From NCBI GenBank assembly GCA_030035585.1, contig CM057462.1, positions 94,137,234 to 94,201,233 of the forward strand: DNA of 64,000 bases, read 5' to 3'. A program made the position numbers and the translations under genes. The stretch is from Dugong dugon (lineage: Eukaryota > Chordata > Mammalia > Sirenia > Dugongidae). The notes beneath the pieces were generated by a model. The model was not told the origin of the DNA. It did no database searches and saw only the letters and a program-made list of their open reading frames with translations. This document shows, piece after piece, positions 31,735 through 44,140 of this stretch. Each line of letters starts with the position of its first letter. The stretch's first letter is position 1.

Positions 31735-32720
31735 TATTTTTGTTTATAGCCATGATACATGTTCATAATAAATACAATTTTAAACAATTCAAAAGGTGGT
31801 ATAAAAATTAAAACAAAAATCCATTTCCTTTCTCCTCAGCTTCTGATCCTACTGTCCAGATATAACTAATATTAATGGCTTCTTCTGTATACTTACAAAA
31901 TTTTCTGTGCATATACCAGCTTACACAACCACATAGACACATGTAGATTCTCGTGAACCCATACATGCATATGTACACATTCATATATATGTGTGTACTT
32001 GTATACCCTGGAGTCCTTCTATACATGCTGCTTTGTAACTTGGTTTTTTTACTTAACACTGTGTCTTGGATAACTGTCTACATTAGTAGCTAGATATGTA
32101 TCTCATTTTTTCTAGCAGATGCCTTGAATCCCACTGTCTCAGTTCTTTCATTGGTAGGCAGTAAATATCTTTGAACATATATTTTTGTATATTGTACATG
32201 TGGTATACCTGTAGGATAAATTCCTAGATATGGAATTGCTAGGAAAAAGAGCGTATGCACTTGAAATGATGATAGATCTTGCCAGAATGCCACCTAAGAA
32301 CCTTGTACCAACTTAAATTCCTAATATTCTGGAGCCCTGATTGTGCAGTGGTTAGGAGCTCATGCTGCTAACCAAAAAGTTGATAGTTCAAATCTACCAG
32401 CCGCTCCTGGGAAACCCTGTGGGGAAGTTCTGCTCTGTCCTATAGGGTCACTATGTTGCAAAATTGACTCGACATCAGCCGGTTTGGTTTGGGTTTAATA
32501 GTGTATGAGCCTACCAGTTTCCCACATCCTGGCCAACAACGCTGGATATTTTAAACTTATTAATCTTCACCAGTCTCATAAGTGAGAAATGATGATTCTG
32601 GTTTGCTTGAAACTGGCATTAAATGTTGATACTTCGGTGAATTGTTTTTGTTGTTGGAAATGGACTTAATTACTTTTTATTATGTAAGTAGTACGTATTC
32701 AGGGTGAAACTATTAAGAAA
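31735..32720. mobile_element. Ancient LINE fragment split by a SINE
   Basis: Blocks 'acttggtttttttacttaac', 'aattcctagatatggaattg', 'cttgccagaatgccacctaa' and, after the SINE, 'agtgtatgagcctaccagtt' and 'cccacatcctggccaacaac' follow the order of an old L1 3' segment. An AfroSINE (32331-32502) splits it. Confidence 0.6.
32331..32502 (+). mobile_element. AfroSINE, short form
   Basis: Head 'tggagccctgattgtgcagt', 'aaagttgatagttcaaatc', 'agttctgctctgtcctatag', tail 'attgactcgacatcagccgg' then 'tttggtttgggttt'. Nested in the old LINE. Confidence 0.92.
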
Positions 32721-32914
32721 ATGCAGAAAATACAAACAAAACTAAAGATAACTAACTGATGAAACTGTTTCCCACTGATGACCCTGTTAAATTTTTGGAA
32801 TATATCCTTTTGTCTCTTATCTATGCATGAAGTGGACATTATGAATGAAAAGACATTATTACTTTCTTGGCTCTTCATTGATTGTGGCTACTAGTTTTCT
32901 TGTAGAACGCTGCA

Positions 32915-33160
32915 ATACAGACAGCCATGGAGAGAGTGCTGGGGTTGGAGCCAGACATCCTAGATGCAAATTTTTGACATGACTGACTAGCTTTGTGACC
33001 TTGGACAAGTTGTTTTTAACCTTTCTGAGTCTCAGTTTCCCCTTCTGTAAAATAGATAATGCCTTTCTCATCAGACTGCTAGTAAATAGAATGGGATAAG
33101 GTATAGAAAAGTGCCTAGAGCATTTCTTGCCCCATAGTAGATGCTTGACAAGTATTGGCT
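32915..33160 (+). repeat. MIR SINE
   Basis: Full MIR order: 'tagctttgtgaccttggaca', 'ctgagtctcagtttcccctt', 'gtaaaatagataatgcc', 'agtgcctagagcat', 'tagtagatgcttgacaagta'. Confidence 0.85.
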
Positions 33161-33579
33161 GTATCAAGAGGTTGAGGTGAGGTAAGACAGTACTGGGAAT
33201 ATTTTATTACCCTGAGATTTCTTCAAGGTGGATCATTTCACTCTTTTCATTTTGCAAAGCTCTAAACATTTCCTTAATTTTGTTCATTCTGGGAATGTTC
33301 CTGAGTTTTAAGGCTGTTTGTGGGCATCGTGTAGTCTCTGTAAATGTGCAGGATACTCATTGCCAAAACTCCCAGTTAAAGCAGTCAGCAGGCTTGATAC
33401 CTGACAGGGTGCTCAAGATGGCCCAGTATAAGAAAAATGTTGAGGGTGAAGAAGGATGAAGTCCAGGAACTTTCCAAGGATAAAAGCAAGCTGACATTCA
33501 TGTTCTAAGCATGATTAGGCATTGCCTTTATTTGTTTGTTTATTTTTTTCTCCAGTGGTTTCACAAAATCTAGTTTATG
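33161..33579 (+). other. Intron, unique sequence
   Basis: No feature recognised. Confidence 0.45.
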
Positions 33580-33700
33580 TAAGGCAGTGATTCTTAATGA
33601 GAAATTATTTTATACCCCCCCCCCACCCCAGCACATTGGGCAATGTCTGGAGTGGTTTTTTAGTTGTCACCGAGGGAGTAGGGGAGGACATTCCAAATAG
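33580..33700. repeat. hAT-type DNA transposon remnant with C run
   Basis: The block 'attgggcaatgtctggag' and 'tagttgtcaccgagggag' is shared with the hAT-like element at 55328-55558. A poly-C run (33616-33625) lies inside. Confidence 0.6.
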
Positions 33701-33974
33701 GAGCTGACTAAAAGCATGAAAAGGACATTGAATGTTTGAGTAACAGTGAGCAGCTGAGTACCTATCATGTCATTCATTCAGACAACAAATATTTATTGAG
33801 ACCCTACTAGGAGGGGGATATGTTCATGGATGAAGAAACAAATTTAAAATAATTAAATTGCTCCCCAAGGCAATGGGGATGTATATACCATCTCTGTGAT
33901 GTTCCAAAGTCTTTTTCTTTTCTCTATAGTTTCATTCATTTATGCTTTTTGTATTTGATTCTACAAGGTCAGAA

Positions 33975-34312
33975 ATGAGTTAAGAGGCCCTTCAAACCTG
34001 GAACTGAACCTACTCCTGGAAATCACCTTTCAGCCAAACAATGGACAGGCCTATGAAGTGAACAATAACACCCAACCACACCAGACCAAAAGGGCAGCAT
34101 TTTCCCAAAAACTAAGTTCAGAAGGCAGGAAGAGGCAGGAAAAATGGGCTCATGGAAACAGGGAACTCAGGGAGGATGTGGGTAGAGTGCTGTCACATTG
34201 AGGGGATTGCAACTAATGTCACAAAACAAAATGTATATAAATTGTTGAATGAGAAACTAATTTGCTCTGTAAACTTTCACCCGAACCACGGTAAAATGTT
34301 AGAAAAAAAAGA
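33975..34312 (+). mobile_element. L1 3' UTR end, plus strand
   Basis: Contains 'cacctttcagccaaacaatg', 'agaaggcaggaagaggcagg', 'gagaaactaatttgctctgt' and an A-rich end near 34312. Colinear with the L1 3' UTR at 10343-10740 but more diverged. Confidence 0.8.
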
Positions 34313-35029
34313 AGGAAATAACTGACAGCAAGGTTGGTGGCTCATCCCTTTTTTAAAGAAACTAATAAAGAGCTTTTGAAATCACACATTGTCCTTATTT
34401 CCTTCAGTAAGAATAAGTATGTCATTTCCATAGTTATAAAATGATCTATACATATGTATGTGTTTATGTTTGTTTTAGGGAAATTGTTTAGTCTGATGAT
34501 TTCCAAGATCCTTTCTAACTCTAGCATTTTAGTATTCAGGGATTGTTCTCTTTTATTCCAGTAATGTTGGTGACTAATTAGATTTAACCTATTGCAGCAT
34601 TATTTGTAATAGGAAAATTCTAAACCAACTGAAAATGTCCCAAAATAAGGCATTAGTTCAGAAAATTAATTATGATATGCCTAAATGGTATTACTAAATA
34701 GCCATAAAAATAATTGTTCAAGGAATTTTTAATATAATGGGAAACTCTTCAAAATACCAAATTAGTGGAAAAAACAAGATAAACCATATACATTGCATTA
34801 AACTACACAAAGATATATATATCTACACATACATATTACACACCCACAGGATAATCACTGTAAGGCTATGTACTAATTTAAAACTGAAAGAATTTGATTA
34901 AAACATTACAAAAGGATATTTGGATAGTAGAGTACCAGTAATTAAAAATTTTTATTTTATTTTTCTACAATCTCAACAGTGCATAAATATGTCATTAAAA
35001 ATTTATATAACTATACTCTTCTTTCCCTG
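34313..35029 (+). other. AT-rich intron, no gene
   Basis: Strongly AT-rich with 'atatatatat' short runs; no feature otherwise. May contain old LINE sequence. Confidence 0.45.
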
Positions 35030-35340
35030 TAGCTTTTTTAATTGAAAATTTTATTGAAATAATTGTAGAAATAATACAGAGAGATCTCTTGTACACTTAG
35101 CCCATTTGCCCCCAATGGTAACATTATGCAAAACTGTAGTAAAATATCACAACCAGGATATTGACATCGATGCAGTCTACTGATCTTAGCCAGATTGAAG
35201 TTTTATACAATTTTATCAGTTGTGTAGGTTTGTGTATCCAATACCACAATCAAGATCCTGAACAGTTCCAACACCCAGAGGATCCCTCATGTTGTCCTTA
35301 TATATAACCACACCCACCTCCCTCCGGCTCTAATTATATT
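35030..35340 (-). mobile_element. Ancient L1 3' segment, antisense
   Basis: Blocks 'tgcccccaatggtaacatta', 'gtagtaaaatatcacaacca', 'gatattgacatcgatgcagt' and 'tacaattttatcagttgtgt' are those of an L1M-type 3' region in antisense. Confidence 0.7.
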
Positions 35341-35499
35341 TTTTAAAATGGACTTAACCTAAATGCGTAGAGTATTTACTTTTTCTTGCTTTTTCATATA
35401 GCCATAACTATAGAACCTTAGAGCTGGAAAGGACTTGGCAGTCTTAGCGATTACTTCGAATTGGGAATTTTTGGAGGAAGTGAGAAAAGGTTTATGATT

Positions 35500-35740
35500 T
35501 TATGCCTGCTCTGAACATGCTATCCGCTTGATCTCTCTCGCTGCTTTCCCCCTCAAGCACCTTTGCCCTCGTAATGCTGGTCTCCACTTAGATATAATTT
35601 CCTCTAGAAACCTTATCTAACACTCCAAGTCTGAATCAGGTGCTTCTCCTTTATGTCCTGATTATACTCTATGTTTGGCTTATTGTTGTGCATTTTTCAT
35701 TTTGTAATTCTTTATAGATAATAAATATTGGATGGGTGGA
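35500..35740 (+). repeat. L2 LINE 3' segment
   Basis: 'cctctagaaaccttatctaa', 'cactccaagtctgaatcagg', 'tcctttatgtcctgattata' and a 'gataataaatattggatggg' end are typical of L2 3' sequence. Confidence 0.7.
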
Positions 35741-37419
35741 TGGAAGTCTGGATGAGAGTTTTTCCCCAATTTCTCCTGAGTCTCCAGCTGCCAACTGTCC
35801 TTCCTCTCCTACCAGTTGACTGGCTTTTGGTCCTGCCTACACTTCACCCACAGAATTATGTAGTAAGCCCTAGTCTCTTTTGGCTGTGCAACTACTTGCC
35901 CAGGTCACAAATTCCAGCCTTCTACCTGCTGATGCTTCTGAGCCCCTCAAACATTTTTCTTTTCCTTCCATTTCTGATACATTGATGATGAGCCTAGCAC
36001 TATGAGCCTAGCACTGTGCTATATGCTTGACATGCATATCTTTGTTTTTTAATACCATATCCTTCAAGTTCTGTTTTACTATCCTCATTTTTAAAATGAG
36101 GAAACTGAAGCTTAAAAAGGTGAGTAACTTGTTCAGGATCTTGTAGCCAACTGCAAGAACCTGGACTCAAGTCCAGGACTGTCCACTCCAAAGCCCACTT
36201 TCCTGACCAGTCTCTAGGGAGCTCTTTTAATTCCATGGTCCTTCAAGACTCAGCACTTCCTCTGGGAACCTGCGTGCCAGTCTAGCCTCTGGTAGAACCC
36301 TTCTGCTCAGGTACCTGTGGACTTTGGAAGGCAGCCATTCTATTGCTGGACAAGAAACATTGTTAGGAAGTTCTCTTTTGATGTTCAGTGGAAATCTGCC
36401 CTTCACTATCTCTCAGTGCTGTACCGGGGTGGGTTCTAGTTCTGTCCTTTGTTGTAACATGAATTCCTGTGAATGTGTAGGTCCCTCATGGTATACCTAA
36501 AAGGGATATTGATGATTCTCTGCTCTTATTTATTTATTTTACAAATGAGGAAACTAGAGTGCAAAGAGAGGAGCCCTGTTCAACTTAGCAACCCTGAGTT
36601 ACTTGAAACCTACCCCGTGATGCTGGCTTACCTTTCTCCTTCTATGTCTTCTAGCCTTTCCTCATTGGATGGGTTTTGTCTGCTTCTCATTGCCCTAGTC
36701 ACTCTCCAGCTGGCCAGTGTCCCTCTTATTTTTGGAGCTGACCTCAGTACTCCAAATTTGTTTTAATTTTATAGAGTCTTAGAGAGGCTCTTTAATTCTG
36801 CAAGTAATTATGAAAACCTACTGTGTGCAGGCAGGGCTTGGAACTGGTTTTTCCCACTTCAGTCATGGCCAAGGAAACGAAACTGGAACAGACTTGAATT
36901 TTGAAAATTCAGGTGAACCGGAATGATAACCAAAATGGGAAAAATAACAGGTTAAAGCTCCGCTAGAAACCTAATCTCCCCCTTAGAAAACAACGGCAGT
37001 GTATGCATTGCGTAGCAACCAGAGCTCTTGCCCATTGGATTTTGAGCAGAGTCAGAAACAGCAATGCCCTGCTCAAAGATGGTGGCCAACCATGCCTCTT
37101 GGAATGTGTGTCACTTTCCACAGTCCTGCCAGTAATCCAGTCTCATGTACAAGCATCCTGAAAGGGCTCACTATGCCTCTTCAGAGTCTCCCATTCCAGG
37201 GCTTTGACCAGTAATTTTTCCTGTTCTGATATCGTTACGGATCATCCAAATTGTAAAAATTTGGTTCTCCTCCGGTTTCCCTTCACTGGCCATGACTGAA
37301 CCAGTTTGAAACAATTTGAAGCCCTGGTGCCAGGGACATGTTGTAACCCCACCCCTTTCTACCTTTCTCTTTCCCTTCTCCACCTTGTTTATAGTCTGTA
37401 TGAGGCTATAGGTTTGGCT
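35741..37419 (+). other. Intron with one MIR, otherwise unique
   Basis: A MIR copy lies at 36000-36230 ('cagcactgtgctatatgctt', 'aatgaggaaactgaagctt', 'cttgtagccaactgcaag'), preceded by a short duplication 'gagcctagcact'. A second MIR trace is near 36535-36570. No exon supported in the rest. Confidence 0.55.
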
Positions 37420-37800
37420 GCATGTAACAAAGGCCAACATAACCATGGCTTAAACACATGGAAGTTTATTTCTTGTTTATGTAAAAGTCTGATCTGGAAT
37501 GGCAGCTCTACTTTCTAAGTCATCAGGGTCCCAGGCTCCTTTATCTTGTTGCTTCACAATCCTTAGAATGTTGCTGTCTTCCTTGTCCAAGATGGCTCAC
37601 TAACACATCTGTTTTCCAGGGAAGTGTGAAGGCAAAGGGGAAGGGCATTCCTCTTCCCTTTAAGGAACAACCAGGAAGTTGCACTCTCCCTCACACATCC
37701 CAGTGGTCAGAACTTAATCACATCCCCCACCTCCACACCCCCACCTCCAGATGAAAGAAACGTAGCCTTTTATTATGGGAGGCCACATGACTAGTTAAAT
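37420..37800 (+). repeat. Old interspersed repeat, same family as 3800-4160
   Basis: Shares with 3800-4160 the order of 'tggcagctctac', 'caggctcctttatcttg', 'ttccagggaa', 'ccctttaaggaac', 'ccaggaagttgca' and 'ggtcagaacttaatcacat'. The family is not named with confidence. Confidence 0.6.
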
Positions 37801-38054
37801 ACTATACTCCTAAGGGAGAAGAAGGGGAGAATGGATATGGGGTGACAAAAAGACTGGTGCGACCCCTCTGTCTGTTCCAACCCCAGGAAGACAGGCACTA
37901 TGTTGGTACTCTATAGCCACTGGTTCCCAGCTTTATTAAAGTTCCAATTTTAGGAAATATAGCAAAGTAGGACCCCCTATTGGGATAAAGAGAAATTTTT
38001 AGGATTTGTTGAAGGACTGAAAATGAGAAAATTTGATAAATAGGTCACCACGAT

Positions 38055-38280
38055 AAAAATAGCTGTCATTTATTGGGGCTTACTATTTATTTGCCGGGCA
38101 CATGTTAAGTGCTTAACATGCATTATCTCATTTAATTTTCAGAGGAAACCTAGGAGGCAGGTACTATTAATAACACCCAATTTACAGATGAAGTTTTCCA
38201 GAGAGATGCAGTATCTCCCACAAGGTCATGCAGGGAATAAGTATGTGGTAAAGCTGCCACTGATTTAGTCTTAGTGCGCT
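38055..38280 (+). repeat. MIR SINE
   Basis: 'catttattggggcttactat', 'gttaagtgcttaacatgcat', 'acacccaatttacagatga' and 'caaggtcatgcagggaataa' follow MIR order. Confidence 0.85.
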
Positions 38281-38539
38281 GGTGGCCTGAGATCAGTGCC
38301 ATGTCTACTTCAGATGCTAGACAAATTAGTGTTTCTCATTAACACTTCATAAAGGCCTTATGTTCCTCATAATAATCAGACACTTCTAATTATGACCTGA
38401 GCAGGAAGTGTTTTAAGTGGGTTATGAGCCCCAGGTTGAAAGGATGGACTTTACATCCTGTGTGCTGAGCATGAACTTAGGTCAGAAATTCACAAAGGCT
38501 GTGATCGCTGTGTTCCATCTTGCTGTCAGCAGTGCCCCT
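38281..38539 (+). other. Intron, unique sequence
   Basis: Nothing recognised. Confidence 0.4.
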
Positions 38540-38692
38540 TCCATTGCTGTCGAGTCGATTCCAACTCATAGCGACCCTACAGAACAGAGTAGAACTGCCC
38601 CATAGGGTTTCGCAGGAGTGGCTTTTGGATTCGAACTGCTGACCTTTTGATTGGTAGCCAAGCTCTTAACCATTGCACCACCAGGGCTCAGC
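38540..38692 (-). mobile_element. AfroSINE, short form
   Basis: Minus orientation: 'gtcgagtcgattccaactca', 'agtagaactgccccataggg', 'gattcgaactgctgacctt', head 'gcaccaccagggctca'. Low divergence. Confidence 0.93.
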
Positions 38693-38814
38693 AGTGCTCC
38701 TTGGGCGTACCTTATTTTGCTTGAAGAAAATGAGTCATAGAGTTATTGCAGGACTTATATGTGGCAGAGTTGGGATTTGGCTCCACATTAGTCTTATTCC
38801 AAGGCTGCAGAACA

Positions 38815-39560
38815 AATAGTTTCTCATTAAACAGTTAATACACATATTGTTTTATGACATTGGTTCACAGCCCCACGACATGTCAACACTCTCCCTTCTT
38901 CACCTTGGGTTCCCTATTACCAGATTTCCTGTCCCTTCCTACCTTCTAGTCCTTGTCCCTGGGCTGTCATGCCCCATTAGTCTCCTTTTGTTTTATGGGC
39001 CTGTCTAATCTTTGGCTGAAGGGTGTACCTGAGGAGTGACTTCATTACTGAGCTAAAAGGGTGTCCAGGGGCCGTACTCTCGGGGTTTCTCCAGTCTCTG
39101 TCAGGCCGGGAAGTCTGGTCTTTTTTTGTAAGTTAGAATTTTGTTCTATGTTTTTCTCCAGCTCTGCCCGGGACCCTCTGTTGTGATCACTGTCAGAGCA
39201 GTCAGTGGTAGCCGGGCACCATCTAGTTGTGCTGGACTCAGTCTGGTGGAGGCCGTGGTAGTTGTGGTCCATTAGTCCTTTGGACTAGTCTTTCCCTTAT
39301 ATCTTGTTTTCTTCATTCTTCCTTGCTCCTGAAGGGGTGAGACCAGCAGAATATCTTAGATGGCTGCTCACAGGCTTTTAAGACCCTAGACGCTACTCAC
39401 CAAGGTAGAATGTAGAACATTATCTTTATAAACTATGTTATGCCAATTGAGCTAGATGATCCCCGAGACCATGGTCCTCACAGTCCTCTGCCCAGCAATT
39501 TGGTCCCTCAGGGAGTTTGGATGTGTCTGTGGAACTTCCTTGACCTTGCAAGGCTGGAAT
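38815..39560 (-). mobile_element. L1 3' UTR, antisense
   Basis: Antisense to the 3' UTR at 26160-26960 over its length: 'ttctcattaaacagttaata', 'tttatgggcctgtctaatct', 'cagagcagtcagtggtag', 'agatggctgctcacaggctt', 'gagaccatggtcctcacagt'. The poly(A) end is missing on the left. It extends to about 39560, where ORF2 would begin. Confidence 0.85.
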
Positions 39561-41084
39561 TCTTGATCTGCCTGCTGTCTCATTGTATTCATTTGGCTGG
39601 GCCACAGCTTCCATTTCCTCCTCCTCTGATGTCTCTCAGCATTACCTGGGGCCTGATGCCAGGCCTGAGTTTGCCGGCCTTTCTGTGCCTGGTAAGAGAT
39701 TGCAGGGTCTGACTGACCAGAGACTTTACTCAGCCTTTATTTGCTGATAGCCTTGCATTTTTATTTTTTGTTTCTGTTTTTTTTTTTTGTTTGTTTGTTT
39801 TTACTCTTAATATTATGGTGAATGGATTATGCATACATATATTACAATGGGTGGAAACCATGTCTCAGTGGTCAACTCCCTTTCCCAACCAAAAAAATTA
39901 GGATATATAGGCCACAGGATGGGCACTTGAAACCTAGATATTTTGGAAGAACAGATATTTGGTGAATTGTGGGGTGGTGGTGGTGGGGTCTACTTTAGAT
40001 CTGGTGGGAGGGGACAGCTTTCTCAGTGGGTAACATTTACAGTAGGCCCTTCTTAGGATGAGAAGGAATTAGTTGTGCAAAAAAGCCAGAGGAGGTTCTT
40101 GGTAGAAGGAACAGCAAATGCTAATGTCCTGAGGGGGAAGAACAGAAAAGAGGCAATAAATAAACTGATTTCATGTTTGAACCTTATATATCTTAGAGTT
40201 TGTTTGTTACAGAAGGGCAGACAGAGGCTCATTGTCAGGGGTACTCCCCTACCCCATGGAGATTCAGTTGCTATCTTTGGACAGCCTCAATAATGCTAGG
40301 GATAAATGCCTTCATGTTTGTCAAATTCTACTTTGCTTAGGTATCTTTGAAAGAGCGATCAACAATATACCTGATGAAATGTTGTTCTCTTTCGCTTCAT
40401 TAAACCCGCCTTTGGAAGTGTTTAAGTTGGTAGTATTTCTTTCAGAATTCTTCTGATGTGCTTCGAATATAAGAAATCAGAGAGGTTTTTGCTATTACAA
40501 GTGGCTGATAAAAAGATTTAGATCACCTATTCCTCTTAAAATCCATCCCAGCATTTAAAGAGTTGGAAATTGGATGATTACATCAGAATCCCAAAGTTGG
40601 AATCTACAGAAAATTGGAGAGTGCTCAAAGGGTGTCCTGTTGGCACAGGGGTTAGCTGCTCTGAAAACAATGGCAGATTCTTTTTGTACACTGATGAGAG
40701 CCTCACAGATGTGCATCAACTGGCTACAGTCCATCGGTCATTAGCAGATGTGTAAGTTGCTTCAATTTGGGGCACTTTGGTTCTTAATGTAATGTTAGTT
40801 CAGTTGTTCATATAATGAATTTTAACATACCAAGAGATTCTTTTCTTAAAAAAAAAAAAGTAAACAAAAATAACAAAAGCCCAATAATTAATTGTGAGAA
40901 TTTAGTAGTACATTCTGAAGTTGTTACTTGTTCAGCCTCAGCAGAGATTCTTTTGATATACTTCCAGTAACCATACAAATAACAGCCTGGTGAAATAAAC
41001 ACAGTCGCCGATGTTCTGGGAGGAGCTGTATCTCCTGATTGCACTGCTCTTTGGCATTGGCGTGAATAAAAACCATTGATGCTT
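39561..41084 (+). other. Intron, unique; T run and short ORFs
   Basis: A T-rich run lies at 39760-39800. No repeat family recognised. 40570-40755 has a plus-strand 61-codon frame without flanking consensus splice sites that would support an exon; I do not call it. Confidence 0.4.
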
Positions 41085-41290
41085 TCGTTTTACTTTACTA
41101 AGTGCTTCCATACACATCATTTTACTTCATTTTTATAACTTCCTAATGGGCTAGGTATAACTATCGATTTTATAGCTGAGGAGACTGATGTTCAAAAGGT
41201 TAAGTGACTTACCCAAGTCACAACACAGCTAGCAGGTGACAGAACCAGGACTCCAACCCAAGCTTTCAGACTCTTAATCGTATCTGCTTT
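41085..41290 (+). repeat. MIR SINE
   Basis: 'ttactaagtgcttccataca', 'cgattttatagctgaggaga', 'taagtgacttacccaagtca' and 'agctagcaggtgacagaacc'. Confidence 0.85.
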
Positions 41291-41689
41291 TCATCTTGTT
41301 GTACTGATACCACATAACTCTGGGAAATCTTAACATTTTAAGAAGCATCAATGCCATCTTTAGGACAGTGGCTTAAGGTTTTATTCCTCCATGGGTATGA
41401 TTTTAAAATTTTAAAGAATAACTGCAAAATCTGCTCCATTCTAACCCTAATAATGCTTTCCACAATTATTAACTGGACTGTAGGGAGGCAAGGGTGGAGA
41501 CTGAGAGACTGGTTAGGAGGCTCCTGCAATAATCCAGGTGAGAAATGATGGTGGCTTAGACCAGGTTGGTGGCACCATAGCTAGTGACAAAAGGTGGATT
41601 GTATCTATATGTGTGCACATAAAAATATAATACATACATTATATATTGTGATATATAATGTATGTAGTATATAAATGTAGACTTAACTT
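41291..41689 (+). other. Intron with AT-rich repeat
   Basis: A mini-palindrome-rich AT stretch at 41608-41680 ('tatatattgtgatatataat'). No gene. Confidence 0.5.
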
Positions 41690-42960
41690 TTTAATTTCAA
41701 ATAGGAAGGGGAAACAACAAAAGTAGAAAGTGGAACCCCATGTCTCCATTACCCGGGTCCAACAATTATCATCAACTCATGACCACTCTCATTTCGTCTA
41801 CAACCTATATGTTGCCCCTTTGGATTATTATGAAGTAGATCCCAGTCATAGTATCATTTTATCATCCTTAAATATTTTGTGGTGTCTCTAAAATATAAGA
41901 GAGTCTCTTAAAAACATTATCATGGTATCTGCAGCTCTTCAAAATTACTAATAGTAATTCCTCAATAACATCAAATATCCAGTCTGTTCAAATTTCCCCA
42001 ATTCTTATAAGTGAGTCTTTTTTTTTTTTTGTCTTTTTACAGTTTGTTTTAATCAGGATCCAAGTAGTGTTCAAGAGACAAGTTGATTGACATGTCTCTT
42101 AAGTCTCTCCATCTCTTTTTTGTCCCCTTGCAATCTCTTTGCTGGAAACACCAGATCGTTTGCACTGTTGATTTTCCCAAAGTCTAGATTTTGCTGACTG
42201 CATTCCTGTGGTGGCATTTAATCCATTTGTCTGTCCTCTGTATTCCCTGTAAATTGGCAGTTAAATATAGAGGCTTGATGAGACTTAGATTAAGATTAAA
42301 TTTTTTATAAGACCATCTCATAGGTCATGTTCTGTATTTCCATTAGGGGTACATAATGTATGCTTGTTTCTGTTTTTATGAGTTAGCAGCCATTGGTGAT
42401 TGTTGCCTTCTTCCATTATTATATTAAAAAAATAAACTAATAAAAAAAAAAAAAAAAACAGTTGCCATCAAGTCAGTTCCAACTCATGGCAACCCTTTCT
42501 GTGTCAAAGTAGAACTGTGCACTGTAGGGTTTTCAGTGGCTGATTTTTCAGAAGTAGATTGCCACTACGCCTTTCTTCCGAGGCACCTCTGGGTGCACTT
42601 GAACATCCAACCTTTAGGTTCATGGCCAAGCACATTAACTGTTGGCACCAACCAGGGACTCCATTATTTTATTAGGGGTTGCAAAATGATGAATTCTTTC
42701 ATTCCTTCTTTATTTGTTAGCTGGAGTACTTTTGTGAAGAGAAACTCTCTCTCATCAGATATTTGATTACCCTGAAGTACAGTTCATATAGTAAAGTCAG
42801 GAAAAACACTCAATTCTTTCTCTTTATTTGACAGTTTTCTAAAATACAAAATCGATTCCCTAGCCTTCTCCAAGGGTGAACAATGAAGTTCTTCTCTCTC
42901 TTTGTTTTACTATTATGAACCCATGGATTTATTGAGCTATTATTGAGTTATTACTGATGC
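41690..42960 (-). mobile_element. Ancient L1, antisense, split by a SINE
   Basis: 'gtctccattacccgggtcca', 'tcctcaataacatcaaatat', 'aagtctctccatctcttttt' and 'ttggcagttaaatatagagg' are blocks of an old L1M 3' region in antisense. It is interrupted at 42443-42662. The right part 42770-42957 is repeated at 43657-43855. Confidence 0.65.
42443..42662 (-). mobile_element. AfroSINE, 'gtccctggttgg' type
   Basis: Minus orientation with a 17-A tail (42443-42459) at the left, 'agttgccatcaagtcagttc', 'gatttttcagaagtagattg', 'ccgaggcacctctgggtgca', head 'caccaaccagggactcc'. Confidence 0.92.
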
Positions 42961-43656
42961 TCAAAAAGACCCATCATTGGCCAGTGGGAGCCTTCAGGTT
43001 GGCTCCTGAGTCCTTTTGGCATCACCCCAGTAGTCTTTTCTTCTTTCCTTGCTTTCTGACATCACAAGATGAGCCTGAAACATTGCCTGTCCCCATCTTA
43101 GAAGTAGCCACTTCTTCAAAGGGAATCCTAGTTCCTTTTAGAGGGAAATGGTGTTTCAAGACCACAATACTGGTGTAAGGGGTGCTCGCTGCTAGTGGGT
43201 TGGTCTTGTATCTATGTCGTCAGTGGACAGAGCTAGGACACAAATCTTTAAAAAGAAAAAAATGCATCATGAACTCACACTGATACTTCCAACTCAAATT
43301 CAGGAACATGAGGTTTTTACTTAGCCTCATTAATCTTTTAAATCTGTATCTCTTACATCTGTAGCACCTTACTGAGTGCCAGAAATCCTGGTTCTCAGTT
43401 ACACTGATATAATTACCCTTTTGCTTTATCCCACAATATACAGTTAAAAAATAATAGTATCAAAACTACTATAAAAATAGTTTGTTTTGTTTGGTCTGGG
43501 AATATTTCACTTTAAGATAATTTACTCTGTGTCGTAAAGTCACTTGAGATTGTTTCTCTCTGTGGAGTTATGTCATTGACTTGATACTTAGTTGGGTTCA
43601 TTTGCTTTCAGTTTTTAGAAGTTGCTTTTAAATTTATTTTTATTATTATTTCATTT
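42961..43656 (+). other. Intron between the direct repeats
   Basis: No gene supported; likely a mix of old LINE and unique DNA. Confidence 0.4.
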
Positions 43657-43855
43657 CCCTGAAGTACAGTTCATATAGCAAAGGCAAAAAAACAAAACAA
43701 AACAAAACCCTCTATTCTTTCTTTTTAACAGTTTTCAAAACTAAAAAATTGGTTTATTAGCCTTCTCCAAGGGTGACAAAGGAAGTTTCTCTCTCTCTCT
43801 TTATTTTACTGTTATGAACTCACAAATTTATTCAGCTATTACTGAGTTACATAGT
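43657..43855 (-). repeat. Second copy of a 190-bp segment
   Basis: Shares 'ccctgaagtacagttcatat', 'ttagccttctccaagggtga' and 'ttattttactgttatgaact' with 42770-42957 in the same order and orientation, with small indels. Probably part of an old L1 that is present twice. Confidence 0.85.
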
Positions 43856-43994
43856 TAATATTTACATAGTTCCAAAGTCAAATCTATAAGACAAGTTCTA
43901 TTCAAAGAAATCCAGTTTCTATCTCTATCCCCTCTACTCTGTTCCCTCCACCATAGGTAATTTTCTTTCAAGTTTTAGGTTATCTTTCATTTTG

Positions 43995-44140
43995 TAAATG
44001 TGAGCATACACATACACATACATACTATACACACATACACACACACACACAGTATGCACACAATGTATTCTTATCTACCTACCTACCTACCTATCTACTT
44101 ACCTATCTCCCCTCCCACCCACCCACCTACTCTATCATGT
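43995..44140 (+). repeat. CA and CTAC/CCAC microsatellite cluster
   Basis: 'cacatacacatacata', 'acacacacacacac', then 'ctacctacctacctac' and 'ccacccacccac' runs. The Thr/His/Pro-rich plus-strand frame over it is an artefact. Confidence 0.93.

Noticed and set aside
40570-40755. Possible short exon
   Set aside because: No convincing flanking acceptor and donor pair, and no recognisable protein segment.
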